DNA of 31,301 nt from Pleurotus ostreatus/Saccharomyces cerevisiae fusant (taxonomy: Eukaryota > Opisthokonta). The DNA lies in the NCBI GenBank assembly GCA_024196135.1, contig JAMQCK010000286.1, forward strand, positions 1 to 31,301. Direction: 5' to 3'. Both the position numbers and the translations under genes were made by a program. The notes below the pieces were generated by a model. It was not told where the DNA came from. It did not search any database and saw only the letters and a list, made by a program, of their open reading frames with translations. This document shows, piece after piece, positions 1 through 11,367 of this stretch. The first letter of the stretch is position 1; every line of letters starts with the position of its first letter.

Positions 1-1106
1 GAGGTCCAGGTCATGCGCAACCTCGTCGAGCACTACCATCGCAATGGGAAGAACTTCTGCGTCATCACGCCTTACGACGCGCAGAAGGCAGAGATTGCGC
101 GCGATTTGCAGTCTGTCGGGCTGCCTTCCGACCGTGTCTTCAATGTGGATAGTTTTCAGGGTATGTGGCCTTAATTCATTGGGCGCTTTGTTGGGAGTGA
201 TAAGCTATAAGCTGACCATCACTATAGGCAACGAAGCGGACTACGTTCTCGTCTCCATGGTGCGCACAGAGACCCCTGGATTCCTCAAGTCCCTCCCGCG
301 CTTGAACGTCCTCCTTACTCGATGTCGACGTGGCATGGTCATCGTCACCAGCCCGACCTTCCTCAGCGGCCCAGGCAGAGAGCTTCTCCTAGCCGACCTT
401 GAGCGAACTCTACCTCTGTGCTGGGTCTCCTGGAGGGCCGTGGCGGACAACTCGGCTGCGCTGCCTGGCTTCGCCCCATCGCGGGGCCGCGCTGCCCGGG
501 CGGCGAGGGCGAATGTATATTCGGAGAACTTCAGCTACTCGAGCGAGGGGACGACGATCACGACTTCGCTTGGGAACAAGGCGTTTCCTGAGCTGCGACG
601 GACGACGGTGGAAGTGGTGAAGCCAGCAGCAACGATGAAGCAACAGCCCGCGATCAAGACGTGGGCGAGCTTTGCTCAAGCTGCGCGGCCTGCGTCCCAA
701 CGCAAGCCTGCCCAACCTTCATTTTCGTCGCCGGCCTTCCAGCGCAAGGAGATGCAGGTATGGCCTGTACATCATGTTGACAGTGACATGGGCTGATCGT
801 TATGTTCAGGACCCTTCCCCGCCGTTGAATCCCCATGCGCCTGCGTATCAGCCCAGAGCATGGCAGTTCGGTAATTTCCCTCCCAAACCCAGCCCGGCAC
901 AGTGGTACTCTAGTCAAATGCCTGAAGACGTACCTAGGACATCATACTCTCAGCCTTACGCACCACCGTACACAGGCTCCTGGCGTCCTCCGTTATCGAC
1001 CTCAATGCCACCGGCTACGGCTCACCTCGAGTCGGCGCGGGTGTTGCGCATCGTGGGTGGACTGTCGGGGTGCACAGATCGCCACGGTCGTGTAAGGCGT
1101 CGATGA
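1..1106 (+). CDS. SF1 (UPF1-like) helicase, C-terminal part; 5' end outside window
   Basis: Three exons are visible: 1-160, 228-757 and 810-1106, joined by introns 161-227 and 758-809 with GT/AG ends and matching phases. The peptide begins inside the second RecA-like domain of a superfamily-1 helicase. ITPYDAQ is followed by the motif V region DSFQGNEADYVLVSMVR and motif VI LPRLNVLLTRCRRGMVIV, which carry the Q-G-x-E and arginine residues typical of the UPF1/SEN1/ZNFX1 (AAA_12) group. About 230 residues follow, rich in Pro, Ser, Gln and Tyr and probably disordered; the frame ends at TGA 1104-1106. These enzymes unwind RNA or DNA with ATP. The particular subfamily cannot be fixed without the upstream half. 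The first intron interrupts the Q-G motif itself. Family assignment is firm; the last exon is less certain. Confidence 0.85.
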
Positions 1107-1818
1107 GACATACCATCTACCAAGTTTTTGTTAGACATATACCCCGTACTGTGAATCTAGTATTGTATTTCTTGGCGTACACGCGCCCGAGTCATTGTGG
1201 GTCCACTTTCGGAACTTGCCGAATCGCCAAATCCGACGATCGGCCGAAGTCGTCTCTTCGCCACAAACTACCATGATGTGCGCGCAGCTCCTCGTCGCGC
1301 CATCGTCCCCAATGTCCCTGTCCGGTTCACCAATATTCACACAAAGCTGTTCTTTACTGGGAACAATGTCTGCGGGCCCGCTTATCTCCCCGATTTCCCA
1401 CTCGTCATCATGGCGCGTTCTGTCGCTTTCCGGCAGCTGACGAGGAGGCCAAGATAAACTGAATCGCAGAACGACCTGAACCTCGACGCCGACGAATGCA
1501 GCGCCAGATATCAGCTACCTGCGGCGGCCCCCCGTACGCCGTCTTTGTCAGGTCTTCACTCGGCGTCCTACAATAAGCGCTGCGGGGGAAAAGAAGGGAC
1601 CGTTCGCGTGTGCGGCAATGAGGGCAAGATAGAGCGCTATAGCACGGGTCCCAATACCGTGACAGCTTGCGCGATTCGAACCTCCAGTCTCGCGACTGCC
1701 GATTGCGTGTCTATTGGAGCGCAGATCGCTTATATGGGCGCTTGCCGGGCGAAGGGTGGATCTCTCGACGTCGAAAGCGCTCTTGGTCTCTTCGTCTAGC
1801 AGGAACATCCTATCCACT
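1107..1818. other. Intergenic, no supported gene
   Basis: About 700 bases between the helicase stop and the dioxygenase start. Several short frames on both strands overlap without splice support or a recognisable motif. The part just before 1819 is the likely promoter and 5' leader of the dioxygenase gene. A B-box-like TTCGAA element at about 1672-1681 does not fold into a tRNA. An 18-base string at 1195-1212 recurs at 3818-3834. Confidence 0.5.
1195..1212 (+). repeat. Short direct repeat, copy 1 (copy 2 at 3818-3834)
   Basis: TTGTGGGTCCACTTTCGG here and TTGTGGGTCCACTTCGG at 3818-3834 differ by one T. Weaker likeness continues to the right (a ...TGCCG... string in both). The two copies lie in the intergenic DNA on either side of the dioxygenase gene. 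This could be a remnant of a dispersed element or of a flanking duplication, or chance. Confidence 0.3.
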
Positions 1819-3499
1819 ATGGCCCCTGTCGCTACCACCGATTCTGCGCCCTCGACGACGGCGGCCTCAAACGGCATCGCCCAGCGCAAGGCAGAGGCGC
1901 AGGCGCTCATCAACCCCTTCTACACGCCGACTTTGGAGTCGGACGATAAGGACGATGACTACCCGTACGCGGAGTTTAAGGTGTGTCTTGTCATCGGATC
2001 TATTCAAAATGTCGGTGCTAACAAGCTTTAGCCTTACTTCCCGAAGGTTCACTGGGACCCTCTCGAGGACTTCGCCGTCACGGATCGCGCTCTGCGCGCG
2101 GACCCGTCGAAGAAGAACCTGCTGAGCGCGGCGTCGAAGGTCAAGCACCTTACGCCAGCGATCGGTACGGTCCTCAAGGGCATCGATCTGCGCCAATTGA
2201 GTGACACGCAGAAGGACGAACTGTGCGTATAGGTTTCGAAGCACCACGGATGATCGCTGAAGTCTCGCAGTGCTCTCCTTATTGCCGAGCGCGGTGTTGT
2301 TTGTGAGTGCCCGTCCTTCTGAACCGTAGCCGATACTAATCGTCCGTAGTCTTCCGCGACCAAGAAATCGACATCCACGGCCAGCTCGACCTCGCACGCT
2401 ACTGGGGGAAGCTGCACAAGCATGCCACTACGCCCATCCCCCGCAACGGCTTGGAGGAGGTGCATGGTGAGTGTCATCCCCTCTACCTCCGCCAGCCGTA
2501 TCTGACCTTCAACCCAGTCGTCTACAACGACCACAGCCGCCGGCCCGACCCGCAGGCGTTCTCCAAGCTGCAGCTCTGGCATTCGGACGTCTCCTACGAG
2601 CGCCAGCCCCCGAGCACGACCTCGCTCAAGGTCATTAGCGGCCCGGAGTACGGCGGCGACACGCACTGGAGCTCGGGGTGAGTTTGTTAGGTACCCTCCG
2701 CAACGATGGGGAACTGATGACGTCGATAGATACGCCGTCTACTCGTCATTGAGCCCGGGCTTCCAGAAGTACCTTGAGGGCCTCACTGCCCTGCACTCTG
2801 CTGTCGCTCAGGCTGACGGCGCTCGTGCTGCGGGCTTGCCCGTTCGCCGCGACCCCATTGAGACGATCCACCCCGTCGTCCGCGTGCACCCTGTCACCGG
2901 GTGGAAGAGCGTCTACGTGAACCATGGTTAGTCTTCAACTCGCTTGCCAGCTCCTCCATTGTCCCCTTCATCTCCTCATCCGTCTCCTTGTCTCGCTCAT
3001 CCACCTCCTCATCTCGCTTGTCCTGTTCTTCTCGTCCCCCCACTCGGCCGACCGAACTGACCACTCCACCTCCCAGGCTTCACCCGCCGCATCATCGGCG
3101 TCCCGAAGGCGGAGTCGGACGCCATCCTCCAGTTCCTCTTCCACCAGTTCGCCGAGAACCCCGACTTCCAGGCGCGCTTCCACTGGAAGCCGAACTCCAT
3201 TGCGATCTGGGATAACAGGGTGCGTATCTTTCATCCCATCCTTTCTTCTCCGTCGATGAGATCGATGAAAAACACTGATTCACCCTTCTCCGTAGGTCGT
3301 CAACCACAGCGCCACATTCGACTTCTGGCCGGCGCGTCGCCACGCGTTGCGCGCGACGCCGCACGGCGAGCGCCCGCTGTCGGTCGAGGAGTTTGAGAAG
3401 CAGACGGGAAGGCAGGCAAAGGACCGCCTTGTCGACTTGCAGCTGTCGAATGGGGTGGCGGGCGACTCGGGCAGTGGGCCGAAGCAGTACAACGATTGA
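1819..3499 (+). CDS. TauD/Jlp1-type 2-oxoglutarate, Fe(II)-dependent dioxygenase
   Basis: Eight exons: 1819-1980, 2032-2222, 2271-2302, 2350-2466, 2518-2677, 2730-2926, 3077-3219, 3296-3499. They sum to 1206 nt and give 401 residues, close to the usual length of yeast Jlp1-type sulfonate/2-oxoglutarate dioxygenases. The Fe(II)-binding H-x-D lies in LQLWHSDVSYE (His189, Asp191). The distal part WDNRVVNHSATFDFWPARR gives the third iron ligand (about His338), and the Arg of RHALRATPHG (about 349-353) binds the 2-oxoglutarate carboxylate. SGPEYGGDTHWSS and RDQEID are further family landmarks. Such enzymes hydroxylate a sulfonate, a sulfate ester or another small acid using O2 and 2-oxoglutarate, releasing succinate and CO2. 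The substrate cannot be read here. There is no signal peptide, so it is probably cytosolic. The start is the first ATG of the open frame. All catalytic residues are present. A decayed copy of this gene lies at about 22974-24030. Confidence 0.93.
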
Positions 3500-5452
3500 G
3501 GTGAAGGGCTTGGAGTCGTGCGATGGATGTAAGTTGTAAGATTATGCCGTAGATTTTAATGTGGAAATATGTAGCAGATATACATATCACTAGGCTCCAT
3601 AGGGTTTTGCGTATAGTGCTGGAACAGAATTTCTTCTCCTTGTGCGAGTCCCTCGGCTGTTTTCTCTGGGCAGAAGCAGCAAGCGTGCCTCATACCACGG
3701 TGTAACATGTTCTGACTGAGTCATGGTCGGCCATCTCAAGTCAGAAATATACCCATTCTCCGTGATAATATGGCCTACGAAAGCGTACCACGACGCAGTC
3801 GGCCTCAGTATCGCTTCTTGTGGGTCCACTTCGGCAAATGCCGTGTGACACGAGCTGGCCACGAGAGTCTCATCACGCCTCACGCGGGTTGACCTTGACC
3901 TTCATCAGCGCACACGGTGTGGCTGTATTCCCTATCCTGTCGCTCTTTTGAAGTGGCTTTGAAGATGTATGTGTATCCATCCATGTGAATGCATCTTGCT
4001 TGGTCGGCAATGTATATGTGCGTAAGCCGTCTACCCTTCCGCTGGTCAGTGCGTTAACAAGTTTCTATGATTTAGACTGCCTGTGGTAATGCGGGCGTGG
4101 TAGCATAATATTATCGCACTGCTCTTGTGCCTCTGCTTTACTCCACCATGCCATGAAGCAGCAAATTTGCGCAGGTGAAGATCGAAGAACTTAGGCCGGA
4201 TAACGCGACCATCCGCGAATATAAGTCGCGAGCAAACCAGACATGACCGCGGCGATGACCTCCTCAGCTTTGTTGTGTCGTGAGTGGACGTCGCTAGTGC
4301 ACTGAATACGAACTTACCCTGTGATAGGCGACCTGGATATCGAGCCCGAAGACCCGGTCTCACCGAAGGCTTGTGTAAGACGCGCGACGGGCGACCTTCA
4401 CCTTGAACCCAGAAGTTATGGTCGGTATTGGGAAATTCTCAACGCATGGCTTTGAGGGCGAGCGCTCTTGAGCCGCGCAGCCTACTTTTCGGTGTTTCGT
4501 TCCCCGATTACATGCTAATGCATCAGAGCGTCGTCTGCGATGATGAAGGACTCAGCGAAATGCTCCAACGTGGAGAGCTCCCTTCCATCCGGGAATGCGC
4601 GTATTCGATGGATGAATGTCCGCTGGCTCGGCGCCCATCTGACTGCACTCGCGCTGATGGTGTACATGAAGCGCGATCCTTTCCCATCGCGTCGTTGCCG
4701 CCGTGATACAAGGTTTTCGAAGTCTTTGCTTCGGCTTCGCAGAAGATAGAGTTCTGACTAATTTGCCTAGGCTACAGCTTCGCTCGTGGTGCTGTCGAAA
4801 GCAGCCTGCAGTGAACGCTCGGCGCTTAGTATTCGTGAGTGATTTCGTCTCGTCTCCGTCGAATGGCTTTGTCGGAGTTTTTTCACAGAAATATCTGATC
4901 TAGGCAGCGGCCCTGTGAGCTCGGAGAGGGCATGCGCTGGCATGTTCCGTACGACGTACACTCTACCTCCAACTCCACATTGATACACGCCTTTGGCGGG
5001 TGACTTTCTCTCACGCGAGCACGTGCACTTCGGACAGCGTCCTGAATGTAAGCGGCGCAGCGAGAAAGTCGACATTCCTGAGGCCGGGCGTTGTGAAAGC
5101 AATGCCTAGCTGACATTGGTCTTCTTGGCGTCAGTCAACTCCGATTTTGTCCTATCCGCTGTCCTTACGGGACAGCCGGCGGAAGAGGTTACTAGTCCGC
5201 AGGTGAGCCAGAGCTCCGAAATCGATGACTCAATCAGAAGCCATGAACCTTGCTCGATAAGGTTAATATGCGAAGACCCCGGGAGACCACGACCTTCGGG
5301 CAATCTGATACGCTGTTCATGGTCCTCACCCTCGTCTATGACTCTTGCTCTCATCGCTCCCTGTAGTCGCACTCGGGCTGCTCACGTCGCCGTCGTCGTT
5401 GATTACACGGGTCTCTCAGCCCGCGAAGACCACGCAGAAAGGCTGTAGTGGA
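3500..5452. other. Long gap, no gene supported
   Basis: Nearly 2 kb of short overlapping frames on both strands. The first 100 bases are probably the 3' UTR of the dioxygenase gene. A minus-strand frame at 3883-3590 and plus-strand frames at 4428-4706 and 5116-5448 are open for 75-110 codons but have no motif, no convincing splice sites and no paralogue in the window. The stretch 5100-5452 should contain the promoter of the gene at 5453. The second copy of the short repeat lies at 3818-3834. Confidence 0.45.
3818..3834 (+). repeat. Short direct repeat, copy 2
   Basis: A 17-base near-match to 1195-1212 with one T missing from a run of three. It lies about 320 bases after the dioxygenase stop, whereas the first copy lies about 600 bases before its start. 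Confidence 0.3.
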
Positions 5453-6449
5453 ATGCATGAAGTGCCAGCTTCTGCGGTAAGTGTATGATCTTCCTTCGAA
5501 CGCCCACTTCTCTGACTTTTCCGCAAGGTATTGCTCGAGGTCGTTGAGCTCGACCGACAAATATGCATCTACATCAACACCTTCGATATGGAGTGCAATC
5601 GGATCATACGCCCCCTCGAAAACCTCCAGCGGCCAATCCTTGTCGTGCATACTCGTGAATTGATCATCGTCCTCAGCGATTATACGTCCCTCCTCGTCGA
5701 CATCTTCTCCTTGCAGTACGACGCGCTTGGCGCTCTTCGGCAGTTCATCGACGGGGAAATGGATAGCGCGAGGACACGTACCGTCCTTCGCTCCAATCGC
5801 GAAGCCACCGTTGTGAGCTTGACACGCGCGGTGACGGCTGGTTGCCATGTGTTAGACGCTCTATCTGCTCTCGAGCGCCATATTATCAAGGACTTGTCTT
5901 ATCTGCCTGGTCTTCACTTCATCATCCGCCTCCTTGGACTGGACTGGAATACACGGGGACTCGCACTCAAAAGCGTCCCAAAGACTATCAAGGTGATATT
6001 TGCGAATGTTCAGGCTACTATCGCCTTGATCGTGCGCCTGAAGGGCTGCGCGAGCGATCCTCAACTCAGCGTCTCCGGGTCTATCCTCGCCGACATCGCC
6101 GACATGCCTGAAGACAGGCGAATGCAAGTAGCATCGCTGGTAAAGCAGATCGCTTGGGAGTTATACTCGCTGAGACGGAGAGCACGAGAGACCGCGGACT
6201 ACATAAGGGACCTAGCAACAAGGGAATCGACCGCCTTGGTGAGTCGAATTCGTCAGTAGATCTTCTCAGGCTGAACCTCACGAAGTAATGCAAATGGATC
6301 GACGCGCGAGCGGCTGGCTTTCTATTTATGACTGGCAAGTATTTCTCGCTACTCGATAGTTTTTTCTGACCGCTTTTCAGGACTCCGCTACTATATCGTC
6401 CCTTGTGCGTCTTCAGGAGCTGGGAAACATGATAATTCGTATCATCTGA
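5453..6449 (+). CDS. Family Y helical protein, copy 1 (unknown function)
   Basis: Three exons: 5453-5476 (only 8 codons), 5528-6238 and 6381-6449; both introns are phase 0. The model encodes about 267 residues. I do not recognise the family. Its reality rests on the paralogue at 10543-11367, which has the same 8-codon first exon, the same phase-0 first intron and a collinear second exon. The first 31 residues of exon 2 align without gaps, both ending in R-x-x-R-P-L-E. Shared blocks further on are A-G/D-x-C-H-x-x-D-x-L-S-A-x-E, a D-L-S-Y/A-L-S-Y segment, I-A-L-x-V-R-L-x-x-C, and near the C-terminus W/F-E-L-Y-S-x-x-R-x-A-R-E-T-A-D. The protein looks almost wholly alpha-helical, with no signal peptide and no clear membrane span. 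The third exon has no counterpart in the paralogue and is the least certain part. Confidence 0.72.
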
Positions 6450-8181
6450 TTGTAGTCGGTTGTCTTGTTTGATTCGGGCATGTGACAAAATCTTGCCTAT
6501 CTAAAATCTCATAGACTGCAAGCGCCGGACGCGCGCACAAAGTCACCCTCCGTGATAGATGCGTTGGCTCCAGTGCCGACCCCAGCGGGGGTTGGTCACG
6601 GTGAGTACGCTTCTTGCATCGCGGCTCGCGATGTACCGCTTTTCAAGTCTATGACTGCCTCATGTTCTCGCCAGGACAATTGATGCGAGGGCTTTAGAAG
6701 ATGACTCTGCTGCTTTAAGATGATCTACGATCGATCCAACGTACTCTGTCAGAGCGTGCACGTTCTCTGATCAAGATGTAATCCTGTGATGATGTCGCCG
6801 TTGACTTGCCACCGATTGCGCTCCTTGGGCGCATTGGCCGTTGAGTGGACACGATGAGTCGTTAATCCGGCTTCATATCATGTCCTCGATCATGAACAGA
6901 CTCCTAGGAGCTCGAATGGCAGCAGTCGTGCGACTAGGAAGCCCGTCCACGAATATCCGCGCCACGTCGTAAGCCGTCACCAGGACTCGAAGACACCCAC
7001 AGAGATAGGCATTTGCGCCGAATGCTTGGGTCAGAATATGTTCTTTGCACTGACCTCGGTGCGCCGCAGAGGCCATGAGATTTGTGGCGAGCCTACCAAG
7101 GGGCGGCGAAGCTGCTTCGACGCCTTGAGCCTTCCCGTGAGTGACATACTTAATGGGCTACTAGGCTGCCGTACTTGCCACTTGACAGGAGCAGTAGCAA
7201 GAAGCAAAGAAGAGGTGGCTAGAGGGCCGGCTTCGTCGTGTGTGCTCCTGGCCATAAAGTCCACGTGGAACGCAAGCAATGTCATCCATCGCGGACATTG
7301 CCGAACCACACGTGTGCGAAGCCGCGTTCGATCTCCTCTTGATTCTTGACCTACGGGTTCGGATTCTGTCTCGCTCGTAGAGTCCTTGGATGAGTCCTAC
7401 CTTGCATCTCACTTAGGAGGTCTATACAACACCGTATCTCCTCGTGCTGGTCGCAAAGTTGAGTTTCCTGCTGCCGCGACCTCGCTCAGGTACAAAGTTC
7501 GAACGACGTTGCAGCCCAGCTCGCATACAATGGACCACTTGACTTGAGAGGTCTCCAAGACGAAAGGTCGATACTCACGCCACTGCTTTGATGTATGAGC
7601 CTCCACTCGGCGGACTTTCCCTGTGCTAGTACGCCCAATTCGGCGCGCGAACGCAACTCGCGTTCTATCATCCCGGGTACGTCAGGCGCGCATTATCCTC
7701 ACTGATCAGCCTGCAGGATGCGAGATGGCTAGTACGCGGTGGCGCTCAGACTCCCGCTTTGTATAGCGAAGTGGCAGGCGCAAGGGCTTGCATCACTCCC
7801 TCGACAGGCGGACACTGAGGTTCCCATCTCCTTGTCTATCATGTAGCGGGTTTTGGAAGCCTCTCTGCTGTAGGAGAAGCTCATACCTGATTATTTAAGA
7901 AACCGTGGAGAAGGATTTCCGGCTCGGTAAGAAATTTCCATATTCGGGTGAAATCTATATTCATCGCTCCCGCAGTATGCGCGTCGCCCCTCCGCGGCAT
8001 GACTTCTTCACCAAGATTCATCGTGAGCTCGAACCCAGGATACCGCAACTCGTCCTTCGCTTCCGATACGACCCATATGGTAAGCCCAACTCGCTCTCGT
8101 GGAGTCCCAGCACTGAGGAGACCTCTGCTGTTCATCAGCTAGGGCGACCGTACTTGGAGACCTGGAGAACATGAGGCTAGC
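6450..8181. other. Gap with no supported gene
   Basis: About 1.7 kb without a frame I can defend. A plus frame near 7905-8172 (FFTKIHREL, LVLRFRYDPYG) has fairly coding-like composition and possible splice sites at about 8080 (GTAAGC) and 8143 (CTAG). It has no motif and no paralogue here, and could be an exon of a decayed gene or upstream sequence of the next gene. The rest holds only short, overlapping, unsupported frames. Confidence 0.4.
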
Positions 8182-9787
8182 ATGAGCCTTCTCTATTACT
8201 TTTCGATGGAACCTCCCGAGCCGACGAACCCTATGTTTCCTGTCATATATGTACGCCGCACACTCTCTCCTTCGAGGTCGCTGACGCCCTTTCTCGTCGT
8301 ATACTTGCGAAGTCTGCTCCTCCGTCGCACAAGAACACTAAACTTGCCGCGAACGCGTCTGCAATGGAGCTCAGTACCGTATCCTCCAGTCGTACAAGGT
8401 CCGTTCCTCTTCTTGCGCTCTTAGATGCGCTGGCTGACCTGAATATTAGCTCCGCAGTGCTGAACCCGTATGCGGCTGCGCCTATACCCACGATTCATGA
8501 TGTGCGCCTGGAGGTCAAGAGGACTCTGAACCTTGTTCAGGAAATTCTCGATGACGCCGGTGCAGTAGGCTCGAATCCGTGAGTTCAATCTCTGCAGCAT
8601 CGTTTGGCGCGTCTCTGAACAATCCCCTTAGGACGTCCAGGTTGGCGGAGACCATCAAGAGGCCACTGCGCGAGCTGGGGGACGTCGAGAGCGTGATGGA
8701 GAAGCTAGTCCTGAGCATACTCGGCTCGTCCGATGGACGAAGCTCAGGTATTGCGCCCGCAAGAGTGGGTCTTTGTCTGCTGATATTGTCCTTTAGTTTT
8801 CGATATGCAGAACCTCGGGTCGCGCTTGTCTGAGGCCAGCATACCTGGCAGTGGTGAGAACCGTTGCGTTCTTTCCTTGAATTTCCTGACTGGAAAGTTG
8901 TAGCCGACACAATCAATCGTATCCTGTCGGACAGCGACAAGAAGCTGAAGCGCGCGAAGGCTACTTATGAAGCGCTGCCGACGGTGAGCACATAAGTCTT
9001 ACACTCTGGCTAAATTCCTGAGCGTCTAACATTTTCTTAGGAATTTAGCACACCGAACGGTCTCGTGGCTAGCCTCGCCTCTAGGGTCCGGGGCAATCTC
9101 CGCGAGACCGGCACTGCAATCAAGGCACTCTACCTAATCACCAGTGGCTTGGGCAGGCTGGGTAATCAGTTAGGTGACACCCAAGCAACCATCCTGATCA
9201 TTGCCTCGATCGTGTTGGAGGAAGTGCACAATCTCATTGAACGTGAGATATCTGGTATGTTGTCTTTCATTCGTGCATCGTAAACCGCTCAAGGGACGCC
9301 CTTTAGATCCCGGGAGCGACTACAATGTCCATAAGATGGCCGTCGAAGCTGTTGAAGCATTCTCCTATGCTGTTCGCTCCCACCTCGCCCTTTACGAGGA
9401 CCTGAGGAGCGACCTGAACGAGATCGTCAGCACCCCTCCCGATAAACCAGTCGATCCTAGGATACAGGCCAGAGTATCGCACTTGTGCGACCGCTTCAAT
9501 TCGCGCGTGCGTATTTGTCAGCGTTGTCAGCGAAAGGCCTGACCTAATTCCATCAAGGTTGCCTCCACGCCCTTCGTCAACCTCTTGAAAGGCTGTAGGA
9601 AGCTGCTTCTCGCTTGCGAACGAGTACGCTCCTCTGGGGGACAAGACGACAACGGGCAAGAAGTCATAGTGAGCGAAACCCTCGAGATCGACGAGCATAT
9701 CCTAAGACCACATCTTTTCAGGCGGACGAAGAAGAAATGCGTGTGACCGCTGGGCAGAGGAATGCGGTCGAATCTACGACGATGTAG
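8182..9787 (+). CDS. Family X helical protein, long type (unknown function)
   Basis: Nine exons: 8182-8250, 8313-8578, 8632-8747, 8797-8853, 8904-8983, 9041-9254, 9307-9506, 9558-9668, 9722-9787. They sum to 1179 nt, giving 392 residues. I recognise no known domain. Membership in family X is shown by the exon-phase pattern from exon 3 on (phases 2-1, 1-1, 1-0, 0-1, 1-0). Exon 5 is exactly 80 nt and ends with KRAKATYEALPT, matching the same exon in the other four members. Exon 3 (TSRLAETIKRPLREL) matches their second helix. Exon 6 occupies the slot of the two-transmembrane exon of the genes at 19045 and 26172 but is only weakly hydrophobic (LYLITSGLG, ATILIIASIV), so it may have lost the membrane hairpin. 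The first exon and its 62-nt intron are the weakest part; the start could also be ATG 8206. The final intron 9669-9721 is preferred because it gives an acidic tail. Confidence 0.72.
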
Positions 9788-10542
9788 AAGCGCACGTCCG
9801 AGCAGTTTTTACACACCACCTCGATTGTCTCCTTTCTGATCCATCCTTTTGAATAGTACGCGCCACGAGACTGTGACTCCGTCGTTCTAGTCTGCCGTCC
9901 TGTCTGCGAAGTCTCCTAGCTTCGTCTGGCTGCTACCATCTGTTTCGAACTCGCGTAGCGGGACAACATAATCGGAATGCACCTGCTTTAGGCTTCGCGT
10001 GGGTAACTCGGCTGAGTCAGGTAAAACAACCGAGTTGCCTGCCTGCAGCGTGCTGCGCCGGCGGGATCCCTTTTTGACCGCTACACTGAACATACAGGGG
10101 GAGTGGCCAGGCGAGGTTCGGCCTCTCATCGCCTTGAAAGTGTCAGCCTCAGGCTGATGTTACTTACACTTGTCGATCGTAGAGGAACATCCGCAGACAG
10201 TCGGTCTGTGCTTGCGGACCGGGATCAGATCCTTGGACTTTGCGGTGCGGTGTGCGTAATGGTCCTCATTTTCTCCGCCTAGCAGTACACGATGGTGTAT
10301 AAACGCGACACTTCGCACCGGTACGTCGTCGGTTGCACAGTAGCTATGACGTTATGACTGATCTCAACCTATAAGACCCTACGCAGTCGGTTATTCGCCC
10401 CAGGATCTTATACAGTGCTCGTAGTAGTGAGCGTATACCCCTCTGTCGAGCCGACGTGAGTACTGTGCCGGGAGACATGCGAATGGCCTTCTGAATCGAG
10501 TCTTACCAGAAACGGTCGACGGCCACCCACCATTTCACCTGG
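9788..10542. other. Gap, no supported gene
   Basis: About 750 bases between two plus-strand genes. A minus frame at 10129-9887 is open for 80 codons (HSPCMFSVAVKKG, HSDYVVPLREFE) and reads somewhat like protein, but has no motif, splice partner or paralogue. The last few hundred bases should hold the promoter of the gene at 10543. Confidence 0.4.
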
Positions 10543-11367
10543 ATGAAGCATGGAAAAGGGAAATCTGTACGTGCTACACATCGCCGAGATTCACTGCTGA
10601 ACGCGCTCTAGACGTTATGCCCCCATATTCCTCTCGCTCAGGAGATGTCTCGTTATGTCGTCACCTTGGACATGGCCTGTCTTCGCATCACACGACCCCT
10701 GGAATCAATCCCCTCCCAGAACTCCCTGCGCGAACACGCAAGAGATCAGCTCCTCCTGCTCAGCAAATATGCTTCATTGATCAGCGCCATCATGACGGCG
10801 CTCTACAACTTGACGAATACCATCCAGGAGCTCGTCGTTTCGAACGAAGATCCTGCGCCCTTACTATCGAGCACTGACCAGGAGCATCAAGGCCTCATTC
10901 TCCTGCTGAGGCGCGCGGTCGACGACGGCTGTCATGCGCACGACTCCCTATCGGCCTTTGAGAAGGAAGTTCTCAGCGCCTTATCCTACCCCCGAATCGT
11001 ACAGTCACTCCTCCTTCTCGTCCTCGGCTCCAACTATAATCATCGAGAGGTCGCGCGCACGAAGGTCCCTCCTGTCATCCGACGCGTCTGCGCTGACCTT
11101 CAATCGATAGTCGCCTTGGCCGTGCGCCTCAGAGACTGCGTCGAGGACTTGCGCCAGCGCTTCTCTGTCGCGCAACTTGTCGTTATCAGGGATTCGCAGG
11201 AGGGAATGCGCAGTGGGGTCGGCATGCTCACCAAACAGGCGGCTTTCGAGCTTTACTCGCATGCTCGCTCCGCAAGGGAGACCGCGGACTTTATTGGCGA
11301 GATCGCCAAAGAGTCCTCCACACATTGTATGTCACTGCTGCAACCCGGAGCTTCTTCTACAGACTGA
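10543..11367 (+). CDS. Family Y helical protein, copy 2 (unknown function)
   Basis: Exon 1 is 10543-10566 (8 codons, MKHGKGKS), the intron is 10567-10611 (45 nt, phase 0), and exon 2 runs from 10612 to a stop at 11367, giving about 259 residues. It is the paralogue of the gene at 5453-6449. The tiny first exon, the intron phase and the length of the following block are the same in both. Conserved blocks include ACLRITRPLES, DGCHAHDSLSAFEKE, SIVALAVRLRDC and ELYSHARSARETADFIGEIA. The composition is helical and Leu/Ala-rich; a short Leu-rich run (SLLLLVLG) is too short to be a confident membrane span. A donor at GTATGT near 11326 could splice to an early stop and shorten the C-terminus by about 14 residues; which end is used cannot be decided here. 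No function can be assigned. Confidence 0.72.

Noticed and set aside
1664..1740. Minus-strand tRNA suggested by a GGTTCGAATCG string
   Set aside because: The five bases on either side of the loop do not pair and no matching acceptor strand is found.
5351..5848. 165-codon minus-strand open frame
   Set aside because: It lies antisense to the well-supported exon 5528-6238 of the family Y gene and has no homologue in the window; it is a shadow of GC-rich coding DNA.
8181..8363. Reading straight through 8251-8312 without an intron in the first part of the 8182 gene
   Set aside because: That frame has no ATG and starts right after a stop at 8178; using the GTACGC donor at 8251 and the acceptor at 8312 gives a proper start and keeps the phase, although this junction remains weak.
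10617..10877. 86-codon plus frame overlapping the second family Y gene
   Set aside because: It is out of frame with the exon that aligns to the paralogue and loses all similarity; a shadow frame.
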